Source of the DNA: Polaribacter dokdonensis
GTDB taxonomy: Bacteria > Bacteroidota > Bacteroidia > Flavobacteriales > Flavobacteriaceae
Length of the DNA stretch: 64,000 bases
Assembly: GCF_024362345.1 (NCBI RefSeq)
Contig: NZ_CP101505.1
Location: 454,001-518,000, forward strand
Reading direction: 5' to 3'
The position numbers and the translations under genes are program-made. Below are positions 51,943-60,065 of the stretch, piece after piece (positions within the stretch are counted from its first letter, which is position 1; every line of letters begins with the position of its first letter). Below the pieces are notes generated by a model that saw nothing but the letters and a program-made list of their open reading frames with translations, made no database searches and had not been told where the DNA came from.

Positions 51943-52374
51943 TTATTCGTAAATATCATATTTTTCAGAAATAGATTTAATTAAATCTATATTTTGAAAA
52001 TCTTCATTAGATAGTTTAGATAAAGTTTCTAGAAATAAATCAAATTTACCATCTTTAAAAATAGTTAACATTTTACCTCCATCTTTACAAAGTGCTTCGT
52101 GCCAAACATTTGGAGGTACAGTTATAGTGTCACCCTCTCTTAAAAGGATAGTTTCATCATCAAAAATTAACTCCATTTCACCCTCTAACATGTAGAAAAC
52201 TTCAGTCATAATTTTATGATGATGTCTTGCCAAATGAAAGCCTGGTTTTAAAGTATCCTCTATGATACACAATTTACCATTTGTATCTCTAGAGGAAACT
52301 TTTATGTAACAATGGTCTTGAGAATAATTATAATTTTCTCCTGTTCCATTTTTTATATAGTTGATATTCGCCAA
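51943..52374 (-). CDS. Cupin-domain protein
   Basis: 143-aa single-domain cupin. GFHLARHHHKIMTEVFYMLEG (G(X)5HXH(X)3-4E) and DTITVPPNVWHEALCKDGG (second cupin motif, H) supply metal ligands His, His, Glu and His. It likely binds a metal; the function (isomerase, dioxygenase or sugar binding) is open. It lies 11 nt after a CsgG-like gene on the same strand, so possibly co-transcribed. Confidence 0.88.
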   Translation of the reverse strand: MANINYIKNGTGENYNYSQDHCYIKVSSRDTNGKLCIIEDTLKPGFHLARHHHKIMTEVFYMLEGEMELIFDDETILLREGDTITVPPNVWHEALCKDGGKMLTIFKDGKFDLFLETLSKLSNEDFQNIDLIKSISEKYDIYE

Positions 52375-52385
52375 TATATGTTAGT

Positions 52386-53240
52386 TTATCTTTTATAAAG
52401 TGGAGTTCTCTTTGCTAAGAAAGATAACGTAATTTTATAAGCATCTTGTGTTTGCCAAAAAGATTGATGATCTCTTACAAAGATGTTTTCGCCTTTATCA
52501 GTATAGATATTCATTGTAATATTAGTAGCATAATTTTGCTGACTACTACCAAAAGTGCTACTGTTAGTTTTACGTTTATTGTTGTTCCAGACATCTCCAA
52601 TGATATGTCCATGTCTATCAACCCTTACATTATTACTACTGTTTCTTTTGGTTGTTGTACTTGTATTGCTATAAGAAGTTACTGTAGTTTTTTGTATAGA
52701 AACCATACCTTGTACTAAATATTCTACACCTAAAATATTTGCTATTTCACCCATTGTATAACCAGCAATATTATTATTGTTTATACCTGCTTTTGCTAAT
52801 AAAGCATTCGTTGTTGTAGGATCTTGAAACTTTAAAGCAGCCGCTTTTCTTTTGAAAATGCCATAAGTTTCTTGTTGAATTTTTTTCTGCATAATAGCAT
52901 TACTAGTTTGCTGATCTTTTAAGTAACCAAAAGGTAAAATAGCTACCTTGTTATGATGATCTTCTAAATTGTAATTGTTAGATTTTGTGCTAATTTTATT
53001 AAAAAACTCTACTCTACCAGAACTAAATGTTATCTTAACTATATCCGATTTTTTAACAGTATACTCTATAGTTTCATTGTCATAAACAAATTGAATGGTA
53101 GCTTCTCCCATTTTTAGAACTTTACCCTTCATCTCTTCACCTGTAGTTTTTAGAATGATATCACTTTGACTCAAGGCAATATTGGTAAATAAAAAACAGG
53201 CAATTACCATTATTAAATTAGTGTTTTTGATTTTTTTCAT
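52386..53240 (-). CDS. Secreted protein with CsgG-like region
   Basis: 284-aa protein with signal peptide (MKKIKNTNLIMVIACFLFTNIALSQ). A short N-terminal beta domain (ILKTTGEEMKGKVLKMGEAT, KKSDIVKITFSSG) is followed by a CsgG-like part, KVAILPFGYLKDQQ to GEIANILGVEYLVQGMVSIQ. A low-complexity Asn/Ser/Thr segment (TKRNSSNNVRVDRHGH) follows. CsgG-type proteins act in curli or outer-membrane export, but this one lacks a lipobox. The function is unclear. Confidence 0.7.
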   Translation of the reverse strand: MKKIKNTNLIMVIACFLFTNIALSQSDIILKTTGEEMKGKVLKMGEATIQFVYDNETIEYTVKKSDIVKITFSSGRVEFFNKISTKSNNYNLEDHHNKVAILPFGYLKDQQTSNAIMQKKIQQETYGIFKRKAAALKFQDPTTTNALLAKAGINNNNIAGYTMGEIANILGVEYLVQGMVSIQKTTVTSYSNTSTTTKRNSSNNVRVDRHGHIIGDVWNNNKRKTNSSTFGSSQQNYATNITMNIYTDKGENIFVRDHQSFWQTQDAYKITLSFLAKRTPLYKR

Positions 53241-53654
53241 TTTATAAAATTATTTAACTTTAAAATCGATCTTTTTATAATTGCTTCTAAATTAATTAAA
53301 AAAAATCAAAACTACTTTCTCATAATTAAAATTATAATTTTTGTTTTAATAAGTTGTAAATATTTTCAAATGTGTTATGGTCTTATCTCCAAATATGATG
53401 TAAATCATTAAAATTGTTAATAATACCTCCTATAGAAAAGAGCAATTTCAATATAACTACCACAACATATATACAACAAATAGTTTTATTCAAGCTTTCT
53501 AGAAATATAACATCCTCTTTAAAGCCTTTGTCTATTAGATTCTTTACTAAACATAATTAAAATTAAGGCTTGTATACTTTTTGTATTCAATTATTATCAA
53601 ATTCTTATTAAAGACCAACTAAATTAGAGAATAATTAATTCTAAATATTTCAAT
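53241..53654. other. AT-rich gene-free gap
   Basis: About 414 nt without a supported gene. It separates the divergent CsgG-like and T9SS cargo genes. I see no well-formed terminator, dyad or tandem repeat. A TACTTTTTG stretch before the T9SS gene is one base too long for the -7 consensus. Confidence 0.5.
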
Positions 53655-55547
53655 ATGAAAAAAATTACTTTACTTATTTTATTAATAACAACAAGTTTTG
53701 CGTATTCGCAAAATGGACCTGTCGATTTTGAATCTGGAGGTATAGGAGATAGCTGGACTTGGACCGTAGATCAAAATGATAGTAATCCAGCTTTAGAAAT
53801 TGTAGATAACCCAAACACAACTGGAGCAAACTCTTCTGCTAAAGTGGCTAAATTTACAGCAAAAACAGGAGGAAATGACTGGGCTTTGGTTATTAGTGAT
53901 GATATTGGGTCATTCACTTTTGACGAAACAAATAGTATTGTTAAATTAATGGTTAGAAAAGATGTAGCTTCTGATGTTGGTGTAAAATTTGAAGGTGCAA
54001 ATGGTGTATTCAAAGAAATAAAAGTAGCAAATTCTGTAGTTAATGGAGACTGGGAAGAACTTACTTTTGATTTTAAAACAGAAATAGGTATTACTTATAA
54101 CAAATTAGTTTTAATACCAGATTTTGCAAGTAGAAGCCAAGATAACATTGTTTATTTTGATAATTTAACTTTTAGTGCTCAACCTACAGATACTGTGAAC
54201 TATAACCTAGAACCAATAGATTTTGAAGATGATGGTTTTGGAGCTAACTTTTCATGGACTGTAGATCAAAATGATAGCAATCCTGCTTTAGAAGTTATAG
54301 ATAACTCAGTAACTGGAGGTATAAATGCATCAGCTAAAGTTGCCAAGTTTACAGCAAAGGCTGCAGGAAATGCATGGGCTTTGGTTATAACTGATGATAT
54401 TGGTTCTTTTACTTTTGATGAAACTAACAGTATTGTAAAATTAATGGTTAGAAAGAATGTAGCCACTGATGTAGGTATTAAGTTCGAAGGTCCAGGTAGT
54501 ATATTTAAAGAAATAAAAGCAGCAAATTCAGTAGTTAATGGAGACTGGGAAGAATTGACTTTTGACTTTAAATCAGAAATTGGTAAAACTTTTAATTTAT
54601 TAGTTGTTATTCCAGATTTTGCAGAAAGAAGCCAAGACAATGTTGTTTATTTTGACAATTTAACATTTAATGCTCAACCAGATGACAATTCAGGAAATGA
54701 CTCTACAAACTTAGTTACAGTAGATGAAACAAAAGAATGGAAAGGATATATGGCTGTTACTAATCCAAGTGGTGCAAATGATGGTTTTGCAGACTTTTGG
54801 GAATTTGATAAGTTAAAATCTTCTTTTAATGCAGGTAATATTGTTCTACAGCCAAACTTTAGTACATATACAGCTGCTTTAGCAGGTGGTGATGCTGATA
54901 GAGCTTATTGGACAAATTCTTCGGATGCAGGTGCTACTGCAGGCCCATTAGGTGCTAAAATGATGCAAGCAACTAGTTTTGTAGAACCAGGAGCAACATT
55001 TAACGGAAAAGACTTAACGTTTCAGGGAACAATAAGTGCAAACACATTAAGCTCTGATTATACTGCAAAGTTTTTTATAAAAGCTTTAGATCCTAATAAC
55101 GGTTATAGTGATGTTTTTAATGGTGAAAAAATTATGGATTTACCAGCAAGTGGAGATTTTTCTATTTCTGCAACTGCAGCTGAATTAACTGCAGGTCTAA
55201 TCATTCAGTATGGTTTTGAAATTATAGGTTTAAATGCCAATCCAGATGATGAAAGTGCCATAGGAAGTATTATAATCGAACCAAATGCAACTTTAAGTAC
55301 AACAGATAATTTTAAAGTTTCTGTTACTGCATTTCCAAACCCAACAAAAACAAGTTGGATTATTAATACTCAAGATGCAGAAATAAGTAGTATTGAAGTT
55401 TTTAATTTACTAGGTAAAAAAGTATATTTGCCAATTACAATTAATGCTCAAACTGTTATTCAAGCAACAGACTTAAGTACAGGTGTTTATTTAGCAAAAA
55501 TTAATACAACTAAAGGTCAAACTACTGTTAAGTTGATTAAAGAGTAA
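53655..55547 (+). CDS. T9SS cargo protein with duplicated putative carbohydrate-binding module
   Basis: 630-aa secreted protein. Signal peptide to ~19 (MKKITLLILLITTSFAYSQN). Two near-identical modules, ~23-177 and ~188-343, begin VDFESGG / IDFEDDG and share WTVDQNDSNPALE, FDETNSIVKLMVRK, VNGDWEELTFDFK and DNLTF; they look like beta-sandwich (CBM-like) modules. A third domain (~355-545) has SGANDGFADFWEFDKLKSS. The C-terminal ~75 residues are a type A T9SS sorting domain (SVTAFPNPTKTSWIINTQDA ... GVYLAKINTTKGQTTVKLIKE). The protein is expected at the cell surface. The glycan role is inference. Confidence 0.88.
   Translation: MKKITLLILLITTSFAYSQNGPVDFESGGIGDSWTWTVDQNDSNPALEIVDNPNTTGANSSAKVAKFTAKTGGNDWALVISDDIGSFTFDETNSIVKLMVRKDVASDVGVKFEGANGVFKEIKVANSVVNGDWEELTFDFKTEIGITYNKLVLIPDFASRSQDNIVYFDNLTFSAQPTDTVNYNLEPIDFEDDGFGANFSWTVDQNDSNPALEVIDNSVTGGINASAKVAKFTAKAAGNAWALVITDDIGSFTFDETNSIVKLMVRKNVATDVGIKFEGPGSIFKEIKAANSVVNGDWEELTFDFKSEIGKTFNLLVVIPDFAERSQDNVVYFDNLTFNAQPDDNSGNDSTNLVTVDETKEWKGYMAVTNPSGANDGFADFWEFDKLKSSFNAGNIVLQPNFSTYTAALAGGDADRAYWTNSSDAGATAGPLGAKMMQATSFVEPGATFNGKDLTFQGTISANTLSSDYTAKFFIKALDPNNGYSDVFNGEKIMDLPASGDFSISATAAELTAGLIIQYGFEIIGLNANPDDESAIGSIIIEPNATLSTTDNFKVSVTAFPNPTKTSWIINTQDAEISSIEVFNLLGKKVYLPITINAQTVIQATDLSTGVYLAKINTTKGQTTVKLIKE
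53721..54681 (+). repeat. Tandem duplication within the T9SS cargo gene
   Basis: Two ~465-nt units (about 53721-54186 and 54216-54681), offset by 495 nt, encode the two near-identical modules. Long stretches are similar in DNA, so the duplication is fairly recent or maintained by gene conversion. Confidence 0.8.
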
Positions 55548-55566
55548 ACTAGTATTAAGAATAAAG

Positions 55567-55602
55567 TAAAAGGATGATAGCAAAACTATCATCCTTTTTT
55601 TG
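55567..55602. terminator. Bidirectional terminator between T9SS gene and acr3
   Basis: AAAGGATGATAG (55569-55580) and CTATCATCCTTT (55586-55597) form a perfect 12-bp stem with CAAAA loop, with A- and T-runs on either side. Confidence 0.92.
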
Positions 55603-55608
55603 GTTAAA

Positions 55609-56649
55609 TTAATTTTTTATGTTGTTAAAATATTTTTTTCTCAACCAAAAGGAAACACGAACTAAAAGAATTAAAGCAGGTACTTCTACTAATGGACCAA
55701 TTACCCCAGCAAATGCCTGGCCAGAATTTAAACCAAAAACTGCTATAGCAACAGCAATTGCCAATTCAAAATTATTACCTGCAGCTGTAAAAGCTACAGA
55801 AGCTGTTTTATCATATTCTGCTCCAGTAGCTTTTGTAAAAAAGAATCCTATAATAAACATCAATGTAAAATAGATCAATAGAGGTACAGCAATAATTACA
55901 ACATCCATAGGTATTTCAACAATTAACTCTCCTTTTAAAGAAAACATAACTACTATTGTAAATAATAACGCAATTAATGTGATTGGTGAAATTGTTGGAA
56001 TGAATTTCTGGGTGTACCATTCATCACCTTTTATTTTTACTAAAATTACCCTACTTAAAATTCCCATAACAAAAGGAATTCCTAAATAAATAGCAACACT
56101 TTCTGCAATAGTTGCTATTGAAATATCTACAATTGCACCTTCAAAACCAAAATAGGGTGGAAGCACTGTTATAAAAATCCAAGCATAAAAGCTATAGGCA
56201 AATACTTGAAAAACACTGTTTAAGGCCACTAAACCAGCACCATATTCACTACTTCCTTCTGCTAAGTCATTCCAAACTAGAACCATAGCAATACATCTAG
56301 CCAAACCAATTAAGATTAACCCAACCATATATTCTGGATAATCACTTAAAAAAGTAATAGCAAGAATAAACATTAATACTGGGCCAATAATCCAGTTTAA
56401 AATTAGTGAAATAGAAAGTATTTTAGTATTCCTAAACACTTTTGGCAACAAAGCATAATTAACTTTTGCTAAAGGAGGATACATCATTAAGATTAAACCA
56501 ATAGCAATAGGTATGTTTGTTGTACCTGAATTAAATGAATTAATTATATCTGGAAAAGTAGGAAAAAAGTAACCTAAGCCAACACCTATAGCCATGGCTA
56601 TAAAAATCCATAGGGTTAAGTTTTTATCTAAAAAGCTTAATTTTTTCAT
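55609..56649 (-). CDS. acr3: ACR3-family arsenite efflux permease
   Basis: 346-aa membrane carrier of the bile-acid/arsenite family that exports arsenite. About ten hydrophobic helices. The conserved cysteine lies in [20 protein letters not shown] (~117), essential in characterised ACR3 proteins, and the [19 protein letters not shown] stretch is typical. No arsC lies nearby, so arsenate reduction would depend on a gene elsewhere. It is downstream of arsR with its own operator-like dyad in the gap, so expression may start between them as well. Confidence 0.93.
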   Translation of the reverse strand: MKKLSFLDKNLTLWIFIAMAIGVGLGYFFPTFPDIINSFNSGTTNIPIAIGLILMMYPPLAKVNYALLPKVFRNTKILSISLILNWIIGPVLMFILAITFLSDYPEYMVGLILIGLARCIAMVLVWNDLAEGSSEYGAGLVALNSVFQVFAYSFYAWIFITVLPPYFGFEGAIVDISIATIAESVAIYLGIPFVMGILSRVILVKIKGDEWYTQKFIPTISPITLIALLFTIVVMFSLKGELIVEIPMDVVIIAVPLLIYFTLMFIIGFFFTKATGAEYDKTASVAFTAAGNNFELAIAVAIAVFGLNSGQAFAGVIGPLVEVPALILLVRVSFWLRKKYFNNIKN

Positions 56650-56676
56650 GATGTTTTACTTGATTTGTGTTTTGGG

Positions 56677-56698
56677 TTAATTGTTATTTTACGATAAA
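56677..56698. promoter_or_regulatory. Second ArsR operator-like site, between arsR and acr3
   Basis: 22-nt site starting TTAATTGTTATTTT and ending ACGATAAA, identical at 18 of 22 positions to the site before arsR. It lies 28 nt before the acr3 start. Confidence 0.55.
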
Positions 56699-56713
56699 TA
56701 AATTTAAATTTTT

Positions 56714-57046
56714 TTAGCAGCACTCATTACTATTTTGAATGTCTGCATTCATGAACTGACTCATAACAAGCTTCATAGCTTTCCATTTTTCGGTATCAAT
56801 ACAGTAGCAGACACTGGTTCCATCAACATTTCCTTTAATTAAACCTATGGCTTTTAATTCTTTTAAATGCTGAGAGATTGTTGCTTGAGCTAAACCAATT
56901 TCTAACACAAGTTCTCCACAAACACACGAATTCATTTTAAATAAGTGTTGAAGTATAGCAACTCTAGCAGGATGACCCAAAACTTTAGCATATTGTGCAA
57001 TCGTATTTTGCTCAACATTAAAAAGCTCATTTTTAACTAATCCCAT
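56714..57046 (-). CDS. arsR: ArsR/SmtB-family arsenic-responsive repressor
   Basis: 110-aa winged-helix repressor. VLGHPARVAILQHLFKMNSC and CVCGELVLEIGLAQATISQH contain the CVC motif in the position of the arsenite-binding helix (ELCVCDL in E. coli ArsR). LKELKAIGLIKGNVDGTSVC supplies the recognition helix and wing. A second Cys cluster, ECC, ends the protein and might add to metal binding. It precedes acr3 by a 64-nt gap. A 22-nt dyad over its promoter is the likely binding site. Confidence 0.93.
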   Translation of the reverse strand: MGLVKNELFNVEQNTIAQYAKVLGHPARVAILQHLFKMNSCVCGELVLEIGLAQATISQHLKELKAIGLIKGNVDGTSVCYCIDTEKWKAMKLVMSQFMNADIQNSNECC

Positions 57047-57059
57047 AATATATTCTTAT

Positions 57060-57081
57060 TTAATTGCAATATTACGATTAA
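57060..57081. promoter_or_regulatory. ArsR operator-like dyad before arsR
   Basis: Imperfect 22-nt palindrome with form TTAATYGYAATATT...ATTAA, from 14 nt before the arsR ATG. On the minus strand it contains a TAATATTG box (57067-57074), one base off the -7 consensus, so a bound repressor would cover the promoter. Confidence 0.6.
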
Positions 57082-57104
57082 TACTTTCATTTAAAAAAGA
57101 ATTT

Positions 57105-57442
57105 TTACTTTTTTAAATATTCATTAGAAGAATAAGTATTAGATAAAATCATTTTATCGCTAGCAGGCATTACTATTTTATAAGCCATTTTATCAATTGA
57201 AGAATTTCCATTTCCTTCACTTTTTATGGTTAAAATCAAAGAATCGTTTCTTAATTCCCATTTTTGATAAATCAATGTTTTCATATTATCTGAAAGAGCT
57301 TTACCATTTTCTAATAAAGTAAAATGTAATTGCGCCTCAGATTGATCTAACCAAGAACCTATAATATCTTTATCGTTAATAGTTTTTTTGAACAGTTTAA
57401 AAACAAAAGAGATAAGATTAAAATTGTTGTAATACTTTTCAT
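57105..57442 (-). pseudogene. Frameshifted lipocalin-like lipoprotein gene
   Basis: The minus strand starts MKSITTILILSLLFLNCSKK, a lipoprotein signal with lipobox LFLNC. Just after it the frame breaks at a run of seven A's (57382-57388). Shifting by one base restores a clean frame to the stop at 57107-57105: TINDKDIIGSWLDQSEAQLH, FTLLENGKALSDNMKTLIYQ, KWELRNDSLILTIKSEGNGN and beyond, resembling the lipocalin-like family (GxW start). With eight A's the product would be 112 aa. This is a decayed gene, a phase-variable one, or a sequencing error in the homopolymer. It lies upstream of arsR on the same strand. Confidence 0.75.
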
Positions 57443-57563
57443 GAGATACATAATTTAATTACACTATAAATATAATATACTTTTATGATTATCTATATTA
57501 TTATAATTAATATATGTACTATAATTTATATTATGTTAAATAGAATATTTAAAACCCTCTATT

Positions 57564-58376
57564 CTACATACTTTGTGTATAATAATTATAATCTTTTAAT
57601 ACTGTGTCTATAAACTCCTTATCACTTTTATGAACAGATTTAATTTCTGTAACTTCTAATATTTTTGATCTTAATTTAATTAACGTGTTATAATCATTAA
57701 ATTTTGCAGCATTGTTAAAAGTTTCTTTTATAATTCGAGCATCATTGTCAGAAAGTTTAACAACGCTTGGATATGTTGGTTTATAAGAATCTTTAATTTC
57801 CTCCAATATCGTTTCTGAGAATTTTACTTCATCCTTTAAATAGATCACAATTGTATTTGCTATGATATCTCCAAAACGTTGTCCTTTATTGGTAAACAAA
57901 ATAAGAAAGAATCCTATTAGTTTTCCAAAAAGAAACAATAGAACTAATAATATATATTCATCAGACAATCCTAAAGATGCAATATATACCAATAGTAAAC
58001 TGAATAAATTAAAATCTATAATTCTTAGAAACCACCTAATTATGAAATCTGTTGTAGAAGGCTTAAATCCATCTACATTAATAACTTTTAAATTTAGTAG
58101 CTTTTTTCCTAAAGTTTGTCCATTTAAAAGAATTTCTGAATATAAAGAGTAAAAAGTAATAGGCATTAGAACTAATGCCTCTATAGCTTTAATATCCCAA
58201 CTATCTCCATTTAAGGCATTTTCTAATGAAGAGAAATTAAAGAATTCGAAAATAAAATATAGGTAAGCAAACTTTATTATATTGTCTATTAAAAAAGCTG
58301 AAAGCCTTTGAAAAACACTAGCCAGTGTAAACTTTATATTTACATTTTGTGCTGTTTTTATTTGGAGTGTTTTCAT
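57564..58376 (-). CDS. RDD-family membrane protein
   Basis: 270-aa protein with an RDD domain (~10-175): KFTLASVFQRLSAFLIDNII (R/D), NGQTLGKKLLNLKVINVDGF, and the closing NKGQRFGDIIANTIVIY (R, D). About four hydrophobic segments lie in that part, and a soluble C-terminal tail (~180-270) follows. The function is unknown; RDD genes often neighbour SpoIIM and MoxR-DUF58 genes, as here. It is divergent from SpoIIM with only 22 nt between start codons. Confidence 0.88.
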   Translation of the reverse strand: MKTLQIKTAQNVNIKFTLASVFQRLSAFLIDNIIKFAYLYFIFEFFNFSSLENALNGDSWDIKAIEALVLMPITFYSLYSEILLNGQTLGKKLLNLKVINVDGFKPSTTDFIIRWFLRIIDFNLFSLLLVYIASLGLSDEYILLVLLFLFGKLIGFFLILFTNKGQRFGDIIANTIVIYLKDEVKFSETILEEIKDSYKPTYPSVVKLSDNDARIIKETFNNAAKFNDYNTLIKLRSKILEVTEIKSVHKSDKEFIDTVLKDYNYYTQSM

Positions 58377-58392
58377 GCAATGATTAAATTCG
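58362..58392 (+). promoter_or_regulatory. Promoter of the SpoIIM-type gene, overlapping the RDD gene
   Basis: TTG (58362-58364), 20 nt, then TAAATTCG (58385-58392), both matching the flavobacterial consensus TTG / TAnnTTYG. It ends 6 nt before the ATG (58399), so the transcript would be leaderless. The -33 element lies inside the start of the opposite RDD gene. Confidence 0.65.
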
Positions 58393-58398
58393 CTCTAT

Positions 58399-59367
58399 AT
58401 GAGAGAGGTCGCTTTTATAAAGCAAAATAAAGAAAAATGGCTTGAATTTGAACAATTAATTTCAAATAAAGAGAAAAAAAGTCCAGACCTTATTGCCAAT
58501 TTGCACATAAAAATAATGAACGATTTAGTTTATGCGCAAACCTATTATCCTAAGAGTAAGGTTACTAAGTATTTAAATAAGTTAGCAAAATCTAGTTTTG
58601 ATAAAGTTTACGACTCAAAAAGAAGAGATAAAAATGCAATTGCTTATTTCTTTTTAGACAAGGTGCCACTACTCTGCTATCAATATAGAAAACACATTTA
58701 TTTTTCATTCATTGTATTTTTTGTTTGTTTTTTCATTGGCTTATTAAGTACGTTTAATGATGCTAATTTTGCAAGACAAATTCTAGGTAATAGTTATGTA
58801 GATCAAACAATAGAGAACATAGAAAGTGGAGATGCCATGGCTATTTACAAAGGTGGTAGCAATTGGGGAACCTTTATTGGTATTTATAATAACAATCAAA
58901 GAGTGGGTCTAAACATGTTTCTCTCTGGTTTATTTTTGGGTTTTGGTACAGCCTATTATGTTGTAGTTAATGCAATTATGGTAGCTGTTTTTCAGGCGTT
59001 CTTTTATCAGTACAATAGTCTATATGACAGTTTAAAAGGAATTTGGATTCATGGAACTTATGAAATCTTCGGAATTATTATTGAAGCTGCAGCTGGTTAT
59101 ATTATTGGAGCAAGTATTTTGTTTCCAGGAACTTTAAAACGGTTAGAATCTTTTAAAATAGGTATTAGAGATGCTTTTTACATTTTTATAAGTACTATTC
59201 CATTTACCATTATTGCTGCATTTCTAGAAGGTTATATTACTAGATACTCAAACAAAATGCCATCCATTTTCTGTTTCGCAATTATCTTTTTTTGCCTAAT
59301 AACCATAAGTTACTATTATCTTATTTTACCATTTCAAAGAGCTAAAAAATACAATGTAACTGCATGA
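58399..59367 (+). CDS. SpoIIM-family (stage II sporulation protein M) membrane protein
   Basis: 322-aa membrane protein. About six hydrophobic segments; GSNWGTFIGIYNNNQRVGLNMFLSGLFLGFGTA and IHGTYEIFGIIIEAAAGYI are the SpoIIM motifs. The bacterium is not a sporeformer, so the name is historical. In Bacteroidota it is found with MoxR/DUF58/DUF4129 genes, and a transport or envelope role is suspected. It overlaps the next gene by 4 nt (ATGA), so it is coupled. Confidence 0.88.
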   Translation: MREVAFIKQNKEKWLEFEQLISNKEKKSPDLIANLHIKIMNDLVYAQTYYPKSKVTKYLNKLAKSSFDKVYDSKRRDKNAIAYFFLDKVPLLCYQYRKHIYFSFIVFFVCFFIGLLSTFNDANFARQILGNSYVDQTIENIESGDAMAIYKGGSNWGTFIGIYNNNQRVGLNMFLSGLFLGFGTAYYVVVNAIMVAVFQAFFYQYNSLYDSLKGIWIHGTYEIFGIIIEAAAGYIIGASILFPGTLKRLESFKIGIRDAFYIFISTIPFTIIAAFLEGYITRYSNKMPSIFCFAIIFFCLITISYYYLILPFQRAKKYNVTA

Positions 59368-60065
59368 AAAAATTGGTAACCTCCCTCCTTCTTTTTTTTA
59401 GTCTGATGTGTTTTGCTCAATCAACAACAGATAGTATTAATGTTAGCAATAAGAAACCTGCATTTGAAAATGCTACTTTTAGTAGAGAGTTACCTGCTAA
59501 CTTAAGACAAAAGTATAATGATGACGATTTTTTATACAAAGAGAAAGAAGTAAAGCAAACAGAAAGTTCTAATATTAACTTAGGGCTCGTAAATGGTATT
59601 ATTGTTTTTATGAAGTTCATTTTTCCATTTTTACTGGGTGGATTTCTTATTTATATCATCCTAAAGACGGTTTTAAATATTGATATTCGATTTTGGAAAA
59701 AACAAAAAAGTGTAAAAAATACTACCCAAAGTTTAGAGTTTGATAATGAAGATATTCATCAACTAGATTTAGATTCATTGCTTCAAGAAGCCTTGACGAC
59801 CAATAACTTTAGATTGGCAACTAGATATTATTATTTAAAAACCATTAAAAAATTAAACGATCTAAAATACATCGATTTTCAAATAGAGAAAACAAACTCT
59901 GACTATTTATTAGAAATTGATAACGAGAACATTATTCCAGACTTCTCCTACCTCTCTTATATCTACAGCTATATTTGGTATGGGGAATTTAAAGTTGATG
60001 CAATTCGTTTTAAAGGGATACAAGAAAAATATCAGTCATTTTTTGAAAAATTAAAGAATGAGTAG
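59364..60065 (+). CDS. DUF4129-domain membrane protein
   Basis: 233-aa protein. Signal-like start (MKKLVTSLLLFFSLMCFAQS), then a hydrophobic segment near residue 75-95 (LVNGIIVFMKFIFPFLLGGF). The C-terminal domain (~120-233) holds the DUF4129 pattern, DLDSLLQEALTTNNFRLATR, YYYLKTIKKLNDLKYIDFQI, and YIYSYIWYGEF. The same module ends some transglutaminase-like proteins. It overlaps both neighbours (4 nt and 8 nt), so the three are co-translated. Confidence 0.85.
   Translation: MKKLVTSLLLFFSLMCFAQSTTDSINVSNKKPAFENATFSRELPANLRQKYNDDDFLYKEKEVKQTESSNINLGLVNGIIVFMKFIFPFLLGGFLIYIILKTVLNIDIRFWKKQKSVKNTTQSLEFDNEDIHQLDLDSLLQEALTTNNFRLATRYYYLKTIKKLNDLKYIDFQIEKTNSDYLLEIDNENIIPDFSYLSYIYSYIWYGEFKVDAIRFKGIQEKYQSFFEKLKNE

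Noticed and set aside
54266..54640. 124-aa minus-strand ORF in the T9SS gene, with a partner at 53771-54013
   Set aside because: Both are antisense frames of the duplicated module, so their similarity is explained by the repeat.
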